DNA of 64,000 nt from Salipiger mangrovisoli (GCF_015223355.1 NZ_JADFFK010000015.1:81000-144999), one strand, 5' to 3'; counted from the stretch's first letter, positions 1 to 8,111 are shown. Notes: generated from the sequence alone by a model not told the origin. A program made the numbers and translations.

Positions 1-40
1 CGCAGTCCTGAAGAATTTTTCGCTCGCCGCAAACGCTTGG

Positions 41-70
41 TGATCCATTTGAAATGTCGATGCGTATCGA
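41..70 (+). promoter_or_regulatory. Putative sigma-E (ECF11/RpoE-ChrR type) promoter
   Basis: TGATCC at 41-46 is followed after 16 nt by CGTA (63-66). This matches my recollection of the promoter consensus of the ChrR-controlled extracytoplasmic sigma factor of Rhodobacter (TGATCC, about 16-18 nt, CGTA or TA-rich). It lies 34 nt before the GTG start of the FAD amine oxidase gene, whose operon resembles a known sigma-E target. The promoter call is an inference from the motif and its position; no transcription start is visible. Confidence 0.5.
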
Positions 71-103
71 TGCTATGTTCAGTTTTGCCCGGCGGAGGTT
101 TGC

Positions 104-1396
104 GTGGCCCTAGACCTGTCTTTCGGAGTACCCCAGCGCGTCGCGGTGATCGGCGGCGGCATCTCGGGTCTCGCCACCGCCTGGTTGCTGTCGCAGCGTT
201 GCCGCGTCACCCTCTACGAGGCCGCGCCGAAGCTTGGAGGTCATGCCCGTACGGTCGTGGCCGGCCGCTACGGCGACCAGCCGGTCGATACCGGCTTCAT
301 CGTCTTCAACTATGCCAACTACCCGCATCTGACCGCGCTGTTCCGCGACCTCGACGTGCCGGTCCAGCGCAGCGACATGAGCTTCGGTGTCTCGCTCGAT
401 GGCGGGAAACTTGAATACGCGCTACGCTCCGGCAATGCGCTCTTCGGCCAACGCAGCAACCTCGCGCGGCCCGGCTTCTACGCGATGATCCGCGACATCC
501 TGCGGTTCAACCAGCAGGCCGAGGCGGTGGCCGAGGCGCGGCCAAATGCCTCGATCTCCGACCTGCTCGATGTCATGCGCCTCGGACCCGCCTTCCGCGA
601 GCGCTATCTCTACCCGATCTGCGGCGCGATCTGGTCCACCCCCTCGACGCGCATCGGCGATTTTCCGGCCCGGGCACTGATGCGTTTCCTGCGCAATCAC
701 GCCCTGCTTACCGCGGGCGGACAGCACCAGTGGTGGACCGTCTCTGGCGGCAGCCAGAGCTACGTGAGCCGGCTCTCGTCTGCGCTTGAAACGCGGCAGG
801 TCGCGCTGCGCCCCGGCACGCCGGTAAGGCAGGTGACGCGCGATGCGCGGCATGTGCAGGTGGTGACCGACGGCGCACCGCCCGAGACCTATGACCAGGT
901 CGTCTTTGCCTGCCACGCCGACGTCGCCCTGTCGCTGCTCGCAGCGCCCAGCGCCGCCGAACGCCGCGCCCTCGGGGCGGTGAAGTTCCAGGACAACCAC
1001 GCCGTGCTGCACCGTGACACGAGGCTCATGCCAGACCGCCGCCGTTGCTGGAGTTCCTGGGTCTTCCGCACCGAACCCGGTGCAGCCGCCGATCTGCCGG
1101 TGGGCGTGACCTACTGGATGAACCGCTTGCAGGGCATTCCCGACAGCGATCCGATGTTCGTCACGCTCAACCCTCAGCGCGATATCCCGGACGAGCTGAT
1201 CTACGACCGGAATACGTTCCGCCACCCGGTCTTCGATCTGAGCGCACTCGACGCCCAAGGCAAGATCGCGGCCCTCCAGGGGCAGAACCGCAGCTGGTAC
1301 GCCGGAGCCTGGCTGCGCAACGGTTTCCACGAGGATGGCTTCGCCAGCGCCGTGCGCGTCGCCCGGCAGTTGCTGCCCACCGCGGTGGCGGCATGA
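104..1396 (+). CDS. FAD-dependent amine oxidase-like protein of a cyclopropane/modified fatty-acid operon
   Basis: This 430-aa flavoprotein carries the dinucleotide-binding fingerprint GGGISG at residues 17-22, followed by the acidic residue ending strand 2 (LYEAAP) and GGHARTV, as in the NAD(P)/FAD-binding amine oxidase family. The GTG start at 104 is chosen because GGAGG lies at 94-98. It is the first gene of a tight operon: its stop overlaps the ATG of the DUF1365 gene, which overlaps the Cfa-type methyltransferase gene. The same trio occurs in many proteobacteria and is thought to modify unsaturated membrane acyl chains. In Rhodobacter sphaeroides related genes belong to the singlet-oxygen sigma-E regulon (recalled, not checked). 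The exact reaction is unknown; a desaturase-like or FAD-dependent oxidation of methylated fatty acid is plausible. Confidence 0.85.
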   Translation: MALDLSFGVPQRVAVIGGGISGLATAWLLSQRCRVTLYEAAPKLGGHARTVVAGRYGDQPVDTGFIVFNYANYPHLTALFRDLDVPVQRSDMSFGVSLDGGKLEYALRSGNALFGQRSNLARPGFYAMIRDILRFNQQAEAVAEARPNASISDLLDVMRLGPAFRERYLYPICGAIWSTPSTRIGDFPARALMRFLRNHALLTAGGQHQWWTVSGGSQSYVSRLSSALETRQVALRPGTPVRQVTRDARHVQVVTDGAPPETYDQVVFACHADVALSLLAAPSAAERRALGAVKFQDNHAVLHRDTRLMPDRRRCWSSWVFRTEPGAAADLPVGVTYWMNRLQGIPDSDPMFVTLNPQRDIPDELIYDRNTFRHPVFDLSALDAQGKIAALQGQNRSWYAGAWLRNGFHEDGFASAVRVARQLLPTAVAA

Positions 1397-2169
1397 GCGC
1401 CAGCCTCGCGGCCCTGCTCGACGGCGGCGAGATGCTGCATATGCCCGCCCGCGTAACCCATGCGCGGCGCGGCGGCATCCGGCACGCGTTTGCCTATGGC
1501 GTGGACTACCTGCTGCTCGCCCCCGAACGGGTCACGCCATGCGCCCTGTTCTCGCACAACCGCTTCAACATTTTCGCGCTGCATGACCGGGACCACGGCG
1601 GGCCGCGGGGCTCGGGCACCGGCGCGGCCTGGGCGCGGTCGATTTTCGCGAGAGCCGGGCTGACCGATGTCACCGTCGCGCTGATGACCCAGCCGCGCTT
1701 TCTGGGCTACTGGTTCAGCCCGGTCTCGTTCTGGCTGGCGCTGCGCGGAGACGATCTGCTGGCGGTGATCGCGGAGGTCAACAACACCTTCGGCCAACGC
1801 CACAGCTACCTGTGCTGTCATCCCGGCTTTCCCCCGATCACCCCGAGCGACGTGTTGACCGCCACCAAGGTTTTCCACGTCTCGCCCTTCCAGGATGTGC
1901 GCGGCACATACCATTTCCGCTTCTCGCTCAGCCCCGTCAGCGCCGCCATCGCGATTCGCCAGGTCGACGGTTCGGAGGGGCTTGTCGCGACGATGCGCGG
2001 AGACCTTTCCCGCGCCACGCCGCTGCGGCTCCTGCGCGCCGCGCTCAAACGCCCCGGTGGCGCGCTGCGCGTGATTGTGCTCATCTACTGGAATGCGCTC
2101 CGTCTGAAACTCAAGGGAGCCGGATACCGTCCGCTCCCCTCTCCGCCCGATCAAGAGGTCAGCCGATGA
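1393..2169 (+). CDS. DUF1365 family protein
   Basis: A 258-aa protein recognised as DUF1365 by its N-terminal segment (VTHARRGGIRHAF), the FSHNRFNIF stretch and the FLGYWFSPVSFW block near residues 103-114, followed by EVNNTFG. The ATG at 1393 overlaps the preceding stop as ATGA, which settles the start and implies translational coupling. DUF1365 proteins sit next to flavin amine oxidases and cyclopropane-fatty-acyl-phospholipid synthases across proteobacteria. No catalytic function is established, and I see no signal peptide or obvious membrane helix. A role in altering membrane acyl chains with its two neighbours is inferred from context. Confidence 0.88.
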   Translation: MSASLAALLDGGEMLHMPARVTHARRGGIRHAFAYGVDYLLLAPERVTPCALFSHNRFNIFALHDRDHGGPRGSGTGAAWARSIFARAGLTDVTVALMTQPRFLGYWFSPVSFWLALRGDDLLAVIAEVNNTFGQRHSYLCCHPGFPPITPSDVLTATKVFHVSPFQDVRGTYHFRFSLSPVSAAIAIRQVDGSEGLVATMRGDLSRATPLRLLRAALKRPGGALRVIVLIYWNALRLKLKGAGYRPLPSPPDQEVSR

Positions 2170-3341
2170 TCCTACCCGTCACCGCTTTCATGAAACGCCG
2201 CTTCCTGTCGACGCTGGAGCGCATCGAACACGGGCAGCTCACGCTGATCACCCCCGAGGGCACGCGCCACCGCTTCGGCGACCACGGACCCGAGGCGGAC
2301 ATGCATGTGCTCGACTGGGCCCTGCTTCCGGCGCTGGCGGCGCGCGGCGAAGTGGCCCTCGGCGAGACCTACGTGGCCGGACTCTGGCACAGTTCAAGCC
2401 CCGAGCGGCTGTTGCGGCTGGCGCTCGAAAACCTCGATGCGGTCGAACATTACGTAACCCCGGGCCCCCTCGCGCGGCTGAAGTTCCGGCTGGTCGATCG
2501 GGTGCTCCGCGCCAACAGCCTCCGGGGCTCGTCGAAGAACATCCGCGCGCATTACGACGTGGGCAACGAGTTCTACCAGCTCTGGCTCGATCCGGGGATG
2601 ACCTATTCCTCGGCGCTCTTTGCCGAGGGCGAGGGTGACGACGCCCTGCCCCACGCGCAGGACCGCAAGTACGATCGCATCCTGTCGCGGCTGAACGAGG
2701 CTCCTTCGGTGCTGGAGATCGGCTGCGGCTGGGGCGGCTTCGCCGAACGCGCGGCGGAACAGGGCCGCAGTGTCACCGGCATCACCCTCTCGCCCAGCCA
2801 GAAGGGCTATGCCGACGCGCGGCTCGATGGGCGGGCGGATATCCGGTTGCAGGACTACCGCTCCGTGCAAGGTCGATTCGCCAACATCGTCTCGATCGAG
2901 ATGATCGAGGCGGTGGGCGAACGCTACTGGCCGGTCTATTTCGCCGCGCTCAAGGACCGGCTGGCCGAAGGCGGCCGCGCCGTGTTGCAGGCGATCACCG
3001 TGCAGGACGCCGAGTTCTCGCTCTACCGCAAGCGCACCGACTTTATCCGCCAGCATACCTTTCCGGGCGGGATGTTGCCCTGCAATGCGGTGCTGGCACG
3101 CGAGGCAGCCAAGGCCGGACTGGTGCTGCGCGAAAGCTTCGCCTTCGGGCAGGACTATGCGCGCACCTGCCGCATTTGGCGCGAGGGGCTGCTGCGCCAG
3201 CGCCGCCGCATCGAGGGACTGGGCTACGGCGAGACCTTCCTGCGCAGCTGGCAGTTCTATCTCGACGCCTGCGCGGCGACCTTCGCGAGCGGGCGCACCG
3301 ATGTGGTGCAGGTCGAGCTTCGGCACGCTGGAGAGGGCTGA
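2166..3341 (+). CDS. Cyclopropane-fatty-acyl-phospholipid synthase family methyltransferase
   Basis: A 391-aa SAM-dependent methyltransferase of the Cfa/mycolic acid synthase family. The SAM-binding motif LEIGCGWGG is at residues 183-191, preceded by the family-typical NIRAHYDVGNEFYQLWLD region (125-142) and MTYSSALF. SIEMIEAVG and the C-terminal FPGGMLPC segment also fit. The ATG at 2166 overlaps the DUF1365 stop (ATGA). It should transfer a methyl or methylene group from SAM to the double bond of an unsaturated phospholipid acyl chain at the cytoplasmic membrane. Because of the flavoprotein and DUF1365 partners it may be the furan-fatty-acid type methyltransferase rather than a classical Cfa. 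That choice is inference. Confidence 0.9.
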   Translation: MILPVTAFMKRRFLSTLERIEHGQLTLITPEGTRHRFGDHGPEADMHVLDWALLPALAARGEVALGETYVAGLWHSSSPERLLRLALENLDAVEHYVTPGPLARLKFRLVDRVLRANSLRGSSKNIRAHYDVGNEFYQLWLDPGMTYSSALFAEGEGDDALPHAQDRKYDRILSRLNEAPSVLEIGCGWGGFAERAAEQGRSVTGITLSPSQKGYADARLDGRADIRLQDYRSVQGRFANIVSIEMIEAVGERYWPVYFAALKDRLAEGGRAVLQAITVQDAEFSLYRKRTDFIRQHTFPGGMLPCNAVLAREAAKAGLVLRESFAFGQDYARTCRIWREGLLRQRRRIEGLGYGETFLRSWQFYLDACAATFASGRTDVVQVELRHAGEG

Positions 3342-3464
3342 AGCCGTGGCAGCGCCACGGTTTTTACCCACATGAGGCCCCATTTTCGCCCCAGTCCGCC
3401 GATACGGCTTGGCGCTACGGGAGCAGGACGCGCCCCGGTATTCATACCGCTCGAGGAGCCTGAC

Positions 3465-3815
3465 ATGTTGCGCAAGATTGGACTCTCCCTGCTGTGTCTG
3501 GCCGGCAGCACCGCGCCGCTCGCCGCTGCCGATCAGGTGGTGATGCTGATGGGTCTCGGCTATTTCCCCGATGAGATCTACGTCTCGGTCGGCGATGTGG
3601 TCACCTTCGTGAACGATTCCGCGGTGCCCATGTCCGCCACCGCCAGCGATGCGACATGGGATTCCGGGGTGCTAGAACCCGGCGAAAGCTACGCGCTGCA
3701 GGTGACGGAAGGAATGCAGAGCGCCTTCGGTGACACCTACAACTCAGAAAGCACCGCCGCCGGGCTCATCGACTACGTGAACCCTGCGCCGCTGGAGCTC
3801 GAGAACAACTTCTGA
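3465..3815 (+). CDS. Secreted cupredoxin-like protein lacking copper ligands
   Basis: A 116-aa protein with a Sec signal peptide (about residues 1-22, ending AAA) and a small beta-rich domain. The segment YFPDEIYVSVGDVVTFVND resembles the first strands of cupredoxins. The ATG at 3465 is supported by GAGGAG at 3453-3458. The expected copper ligands (His, Cys, His, Met in the C-terminal half) are absent: the mature part has no histidine or cysteine and serine and alanine stand where His usually occurs. It lies 124 nt after the Cfa-type gene and may be co-transcribed or have its own promoter. Periplasmic location is predicted; function is unknown. Confidence 0.75.
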   Translation: MLRKIGLSLLCLAGSTAPLAAADQVVMLMGLGYFPDEIYVSVGDVVTFVNDSAVPMSATASDATWDSGVLEPGESYALQVTEGMQSAFGDTYNSESTAAGLIDYVNPAPLELENNF

Positions 3816-3821
3816 CCCGAC

Positions 3822-4481
3822 TCAGATCGGCTCGATCAGTTCGGGCCCCTCGGCCCGGTTCGAATTCACCCTCGGGTCCACCCTGTGCAGCTTCAGCGAC
3901 CCCTCGGGTGCCGGCTGCATGAGCTTTGACGCGCCGAGACCCTCCTCGCCCAACCAGAGCCCCCAATCCTCCTGACTGACGATCACCGGCATCCGGTGAT
4001 GCACCGCCGCCATTTCGGTGTTCGCCTCGGTGGTGACGATGGCGCAGGTTCGGAAGGCTTGCCCATCGCGCTCCCAGTCCTGCCAGACCCCGGCCAAGGC
4101 GAGCACCTCGCCCGCCACCGGCGCGATGTACCACGGCAGGCGCTTGCCATCCTCGGTCTTGGTCCATTCGTAGAAGCCGCTCGCCGGGATCAGGCAGCGG
4201 CGCGCGCGGCAGGCGGCACGGAAGGCGGGTTTCTCGGCGATCGTCTCGGCACGGGCGTTGATCAGCAGCGGGCCGTCATTGGGGGCCTTGTACCATTGCG
4301 GAATAAACCCCCAGCGCATCGCGACCAGCAGCCGCGTGCCGTCCTCCGAGCGGACCACGTGCACGTCGTTTGTCGGGCAGACGTTGTAGTTCGGGACATG
4401 CGGCAAATCATTGCCGGGCATGGCCTCGAAGATCTTGGCCATGGCATCATCGGGAAGGGTGACCGCAAAACGTCCGCACAT
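3822..4481 (-). CDS. SOS response-associated peptidase (SRAP, YedK/HMCES family)
   Basis: A 219-aa SRAP protein. It begins MCGRF, placing the catalytic Cys at position 2 once Met is removed. It has Asn75 and Arg77 in NARAET, Glu105 in FYEW, and His161 in HHRMPV, the residues used by YedK/HMCES to form and resolve a thiazolidine cross-link with abasic sites in single-stranded DNA. Length matches the family. It is a single gene, convergent with the cupredoxin-like gene with only 6 nt between stops. Role: shielding abasic sites at replication forks in the cytoplasm. I see no clear LexA box upstream. Confidence 0.93.
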   Translation of the reverse strand: MCGRFAVTLPDDAMAKIFEAMPGNDLPHVPNYNVCPTNDVHVVRSEDGTRLLVAMRWGFIPQWYKAPNDGPLLINARAETIAEKPAFRAACRARRCLIPASGFYEWTKTEDGKRLPWYIAPVAGEVLALAGVWQDWERDGQAFRTCAIVTTEANTEMAAVHHRMPVIVSQEDWGLWLGEEGLGASKLMQPAPEGSLKLHRVDPRVNSNRAEGPELIEPI

Positions 4482-4521
4482 GGGGGTCAGAGTAGCGCGG
4501 CACGCGGCGCGCGCCAGCCCC

Positions 4522-5067
4522 TCAGATCTCGCGCCACTCCCCCGGAGGGATGCCGTCGAGCGTCCATGTCCCTACCGCCCAGCGGACCAGCCGCAGGCAG
4601 GGCAGCCCCACGTGCGCCGTCATCCGCCGCACCTGCCGGTTGCGCCCCTCGGTGATCTTCAGCTCGATCCACGCGTCCGGCACGGACTTGCGGAAGCGCA
4701 CCGGCGGGGTGCGCGGCCAGAGCTCGGGCTCGGGGATCAGCCGCGCCTCGGCCGGGCGGGTCATGCCGTCCTTCAGCTCGACGCCCTTGCGCAGCTGCGC
4801 GAGCTGCGCGTCGGTCGGACTGCCCTCGACCTGCACGAGGTAGGTCTTTGGCTGCTTGAACTTGGGGCTCGAGATGCGCGCCTGCAACTTGCCGTCGTCG
4901 GTGAGCACCAGCAGCCCCTCGCTGTCACGATCGAGGCGGCCGGCGGGATAGACGCCCGGCACCTGCACGTAGGTCGACAGCGTCTCGCGCGGGCTGCCCT
5001 CGGTGCCCTTGTCGGTGAATTGAGAAAGCACGTTGAACGGCTTGTTGAGAAGGATCACGCGGGCCAT
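4522..5067 (-). CDS. rluE: 23S rRNA pseudouridine synthase, RluE-like (RsuA family)
   Basis: A 181-aa pseudouridine synthase. ILLNKPFNVL near the N-terminus, GRLDRDSEGLLVLTDDG (catalytic Asp in GRLD, about residue 45) and GRNRQVRRMTAHVGLPCLRLVR identify the RsuA/RluB/RluE/RluF family. It lacks the N-terminal S4 RNA-binding domain, as E. coli RluE does, which isomerises U2457 of 23S rRNA. The ATG at 5067 lies one base from the tadA stop (5069-5071), so tadA and this gene form a two-gene minus-strand unit. The RluE assignment rests on length and lack of S4; the substrate position is inferred. Confidence 0.87.
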   Translation of the reverse strand: MARVILLNKPFNVLSQFTDKGTEGSPRETLSTYVQVPGVYPAGRLDRDSEGLLVLTDDGKLQARISSPKFKQPKTYLVQVEGSPTDAQLAQLRKGVELKDGMTRPAEARLIPEPELWPRTPPVRFRKSVPDAWIELKITEGRNRQVRRMTAHVGLPCLRLVRWAVGTWTLDGIPPGEWREI

Positions 5068-5068
5068 C

Positions 5069-5524
5069 TCAAACTTCCCTGCGCGCGGCGAAGAAGTCCT
5101 TGAGCAGCGCCTCGGACTCGGGCGCGGCGAGCCCGTCGTAGACCTCGGGGACGTGGTGGCACTGCGGATGCGCGTAGACCCGCGCCCCCTGCGCCACGCC
5201 GCCGGACTTGGGGTCCGACGCCCCGTAGTAGAGCCGCCGGATGCGGGCAAAGGAAATCGCCGCGGCGCACATCGGGCATGGCTCCAGCGTCACGTAGAGA
5301 TCATGGTCCGGCAGCCGTTCAGAGCCGAGCGCGGCGCAGGCGGCGCGCAGGGCCAGAACCTCGGCATGGGCGGTGGGATCGTTCAGCTCGCGGGTGCGGT
5401 TACCGGCCGAGGCCAGCACCTCGCCCGAAGGCGAGACGATGACGGCGCCCACCGGCACCTCGCCGCGGGCGGCGGCGGCGCGCGCCTCGGCAAGTGCCTG
5501 ATCCATGTGAGAGCGAAATTTCAT
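5069..5524 (-). CDS. tadA: tRNA-specific adenosine deaminase TadA
   Basis: A 151-aa cytidine-deaminase-fold protein with zinc-ligand and catalytic motifs H53-A-E55 (TAHAEVLAL) and P82-C83-P84-M85-C86. FARIRRLYYGASDPKSGG is typical of TadA. It deaminates A34 to inosine in tRNA-Arg(ACG), letting one tRNA read CGU, CGC and CGA. The substrate tRNA is encoded in this window at 25935-26011. The ATG at 5524 gives MKFRSHMDQAL; a second Met at residue 7 is also possible. Transcribed ahead of the RluE-like gene and divergently from the RluB-like gene with 66 nt between starts, so the promoters overlap. Confidence 0.95.
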   Translation of the reverse strand: MKFRSHMDQALAEARAAAARGEVPVGAVIVSPSGEVLASAGNRTRELNDPTAHAEVLALRAACAALGSERLPDHDLYVTLEPCPMCAAAISFARIRRLYYGASDPKSGGVAQGARVYAHPQCHHVPEVYDGLAAPESEALLKDFFAARREV

Positions 5525-5590
5525 GCCTGCGGGCTTAGCGCGAAGCGCGGCGCTTGGCGAGTCGGCTTCCCCCGGCCCCGTCGATGCAGT

Positions 5591-6883
5591 ATGGCAACAG
5601 GCATGAGCAAACCCCCGTCGCGCCCCGCCAAACCCTCCGGTCCCAAGTCCCGTGCCAGCACGGGTCAGAAGGCTGGCCCCAAAGCCGGTTTCAAGTCCGG
5701 CGCGAAGCCCGACTTCAGGTCCGGACCGAAGGCGGAAGGCGGCGCACGCGGTGCGAAGCCCGAGGGCAAAACGTTCGGCAAACCAGCCGGTAAGCCCGAG
5801 GGCAAGACGTTCGGCAAACCTGCCGGCAAAGCCGAGGGCAAGACGTTCGGCAAACCAGCCGGCAAAGCCGAGGGCAAGTCGTTCGGAAAGCCAGCCGGTA
5901 AACCCGAGGGCAAGTCGTTCGGAAAGCCCGCGGGCAAGCCGAAGGGCCGCGGCATCGTCCGGGACGAGGCGGACTATGCCAGCGCCCCACGCGGCGGCTT
6001 CAAGCCCGGTGGCAAGCCGGGCGGCAGACCCGGCCCCCGCGGCGCCAAGCCCGGACCGAAACCCGCGCCCGAACCGCGCCCGACGGGAACTCCGATCGCC
6101 ACCGAGGACGGACGTATTGCCAAGGTGCTCGCCCGCGCCGGTGTCGCGAGCCGACGCGAAGCGGAAAAGATGATCGAGGAGGGCCGCATCTCGGTGAACG
6201 GCAAGGTGATCGAGAGCCCCGCGCTCAACGTCACGGCCAAGGACCGTATTACTGTTGACGGCGTGCCGCTGGCCCCGCCAGAGGCGCCGCGCATCTGGCT
6301 CTATCACAAACCCGTCGGCCTGGTGACCACCACCAGTGACGAGAAGGGCCGCGAGACGATCTTCGACAAGCTGCCGCCCGAATTGCCGCGGGTGATGAGC
6401 ATTGGCCGGCTCGACCTCAACTCCGAGGGGCTGCTGCTGCTGACCAACGACGGCGGCATCAAGCGCAAGCTCGAGCTGCCCTCGACCGGCTGGCTGCGAA
6501 AGTACCGCGTGCGGGTGAACGGATCGCCTACCGAGGACATGCTGAAACCCTTGCGCGCGGGCATCATGGTGGATGGCCAGAAGTTCCAGCCGATGGAGGT
6601 TACCCTCGATCGCCAGCAGGGCGCCAACGCCTGGCTGACCGTCGGTCTGCGCGAGGGCAAGAATCGCGAGATTCGCCGCGCCATGGCCGACATCGGATTG
6701 ACGGTGAACCGGCTGATCCGCGTCTCCTACGGTCCGTTCCAGCTGGGCGACCTGAAAGAGGGCGAGGTACAGGAACTGCGCCCCAAGATCGTGCGTGACC
6801 AGCTTGGCCTTGAAGGCGCGAAGCCCGACAAGCCTGAGCCGAACCGCCAGCGGCGCGGCGGCCCCGCCAAGAAACGCCCGTAA
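5591..6883 (+). CDS. RluB-like 23S rRNA pseudouridine synthase with a tandem-repeat N-terminal extension
   Basis: A 430-aa protein. Residues 1 to about 165 are a basic, Lys/Gly/Pro-rich extension containing five tandem 12-residue repeats (see 5756-5935). Residues about 172-235 form an S4 RNA-binding domain (KVLARAGVASRREAEKMIEE). The C-terminal half is an RsuA-family catalytic domain with GRLDLNSEGLLLLT (catalytic Asp about 274) and GKNREIRRAMADIGL. A short low-complexity tail ends GGPAKKRP. Such extensions are common in alphaproteobacterial RluB. The start is either ATG 5591 or ATG 5603; neither has a convincing Shine-Dalgarno. Likely role: pseudouridylation of U2605 in 23S rRNA, inferred from E. 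coli RluB. Confidence 0.88.
   Translation: MATGMSKPPSRPAKPSGPKSRASTGQKAGPKAGFKSGAKPDFRSGPKAEGGARGAKPEGKTFGKPAGKPEGKTFGKPAGKAEGKTFGKPAGKAEGKSFGKPAGKPEGKSFGKPAGKPKGRGIVRDEADYASAPRGGFKPGGKPGGRPGPRGAKPGPKPAPEPRPTGTPIATEDGRIAKVLARAGVASRREAEKMIEEGRISVNGKVIESPALNVTAKDRITVDGVPLAPPEAPRIWLYHKPVGLVTTTSDEKGRETIFDKLPPELPRVMSIGRLDLNSEGLLLLTNDGGIKRKLELPSTGWLRKYRVRVNGSPTEDMLKPLRAGIMVDGQKFQPMEVTLDRQQGANAWLTVGLREGKNREIRRAMADIGLTVNRLIRVSYGPFQLGDLKEGEVQELRPKIVRDQLGLEGAKPDKPEPNRQRRGGPAKKRP
5756..5935 (+). repeat. Five 36-bp in-frame tandem repeats coding for KPEGKTFGKPAG-type units
   Basis: Five consecutive 36-bp units, each coding for a variant of K(P/A)EGK(T/S)FGKPAG, inside the N-terminal extension of the RluB-like protein. 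Units differ at P/A in position 2 and T/S in position 6, plus synonymous third-position changes. The period is a multiple of three, so gain or loss of units keeps the frame. The peptide is strongly basic and predicted disordered. Confidence 0.95.
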
Positions 6884-6926
6884 CACCCGCAAAGAGGGCG
6901 GCGCGCGGGCGATATCGCCCAAATCG

Positions 6927-6940
6927 GGTCAATTTTGACC
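6927..6940. promoter_or_regulatory. Inverted repeat GGTCAA-TT-TTGACC upstream of the membrane cluster
   Basis: A 6+2+6 inverted repeat located 89 nt before the 64-aa membrane protein gene, in the only sizeable gap (6884-7028) between the RluB-like gene and the XpaC-TelA cluster. Its right arm TTGACC could be a -35 element or the repeat could be an operator. There is no matching -10 that I would defend. The remainder of the gap shows nothing else clear. Confidence 0.25.
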
Positions 6941-7028
6941 TAATGCGCCGTTAACACTCAAGAAGTTTTCATGGATTGGGCAGGTTGACGCCCTCATTTC
7001 GCCCGGTTTCAGCGACATTCATCAGGGT

Positions 7029-7223
7029 ATGAGCACGCTTCTCGCCCTGACCATCCTTGTCGCCACTTCGGTCCTCGTTCTGGGGAACATCCGCGTCGTG
7101 GCGTCGGACACCTACCGCGCGCTGGCCAGCGCGACGTCCCGCGCCCGCGCAAGCGGAACGCTCGGCGCCAAGCTGGCCTTTGCCGTGCTCTGGCTATTGA
7201 TCTTCCTGCTGGGATACTTCTGA
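7029..7223 (+). CDS. Small two-helix membrane protein, function unknown
   Basis: A 64-aa protein with two predicted membrane helices (about residues 3-23 and 46-62) joined by a polar, Arg-containing loop. I do not recognise a family. Support as a real gene comes from its hydrophobic pattern, its position 54 nt before the first XpaC-like gene on the same strand, and the lack of any other gene in this stretch. The Shine-Dalgarno is weak (AGGG just before ATG). It is probably the first gene of the 7-12.5 kb membrane cluster. It could be a structural or regulatory partner of the following membrane proteins, which is inference. Confidence 0.65.
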   Translation: MSTLLALTILVATSVLVLGNIRVVASDTYRALASATSRARASGTLGAKLAFAVLWLLIFLLGYF

Positions 7224-7277
7224 CCCGGCACCACCCGCCCCTCCGGCCGCCCGGCCCAACGCAAGACGGAACTGACC

Positions 7278-8111
7278 ATGGGAACGACACGAAAGTCTCG
7301 CAGGCAGCCCTCGGCTTCCGGCCCTCTCGAGTCCGGCATCGGCATTCTGCTGCTCGCCGCCTTCCCGCTGCTTCTGCTGCTGTTCCAGGGTCCGCCGGCG
7401 ACCGCCTTCACCGCGGTGCTGATGCTGGTGATCTTCGCCGTCGCGCTCCGGCTGATCCACCGCGGTAACGCCATCGCCGCCGCCTACGCCGCCGCCGACA
7501 CCGCCCGGGCACCGCGCCTGCCGCGCAAGATGATCGGCTCCGGTCTGCTCGGTCTGCTGGTGATGATTCTCGCCGGGCATCATTTCGTCTCGCTGGCGAT
7601 CCCCTTCGCGCTCGGCCTGCTCGGCTTCGGCCTTGGCGTCGCCGCCTTCGGCAGAGATCCGCTCACCGACAAGGAGGGGGCGCCCGACGAGGACCTGCGC
7701 CACCTGCGCACGCAGGAGACGCTAGAGCGGATCGACGCCGCCATCGCCGCCGCGGTGGCCGACGTGGCGGCGCTTGGCGATGCCGAGCTCAGCCGCCGTG
7801 CCGAAGCGCTCCAGAGCGGCGTGATGGGGCTGTTGCATGCGATCTCGCAAGATCCGCTCGCAGCACGCCGCCTGCGCAAGCCTGTCGCGCGTTTCCTCGA
7901 ACTTTTGGGCAAGGAAAATGCCCGGCTGATCGGAGCCTGGGGCAGCAAGGACCGGCTCAAGGCAAGGCGCCGCTATCTGACCCGTCTCACCATGCTCGGC
8001 GAGGCTTTCGAGGACCGGCTGCGCAAGGCTGGCACCGAACAGGGCCGCGACGCCTATGACGTCGAGGCCGACCTGCTGTGGAACCGGATGGTCGACAAGC
8101 GGGTGGCCTGA
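7278..8111 (+). CDS. XpaC-like (5-bromo-4-chloroindolyl phosphate hydrolysis family) membrane protein 1
   Basis: A 277-aa protein with four predicted membrane helices in the first half (about residues 21-36, 42-60, 85-100, 104-124), then a soluble, mostly helical domain. After the last helix it has AFGRDPL, matching AFGLDPL in the same place of the second XpaC-like protein encoded at 8290-9189. Both share an E/QDP-x-AA-R segment later on, so the two are divergent paralogues with one architecture. XpaC proteins are routinely encoded next to TelA; the name comes from a Bacillus phenotype and the biochemical role is unknown. Start ATG 7278 follows a purine-rich stretch without a strong Shine-Dalgarno. 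Confidence 0.75.
   Translation: MGTTRKSRRQPSASGPLESGIGILLLAAFPLLLLLFQGPPATAFTAVLMLVIFAVALRLIHRGNAIAAAYAAADTARAPRLPRKMIGSGLLGLLVMILAGHHFVSLAIPFALGLLGFGLGVAAFGRDPLTDKEGAPDEDLRHLRTQETLERIDAAIAAAVADVAALGDAELSRRAEALQSGVMGLLHAISQDPLAARRLRKPVARFLELLGKENARLIGAWGSKDRLKARRRYLTRLTMLGEAFEDRLRKAGTEQGRDAYDVEADLLWNRMVDKRVA

Noticed and set aside
5756..5935. CRISPR-like regular repeat
   Set aside because: The 36-bp units are directly contiguous without spacers and are in frame within a coding region.
5525..6922. A minus-strand frame running through the RluB-like gene into tadA
   Set aside because: The part beyond 5524 is antisense to the repeat-bearing pseudouridine synthase and lacks motifs; the TadA protein starts at 5524.
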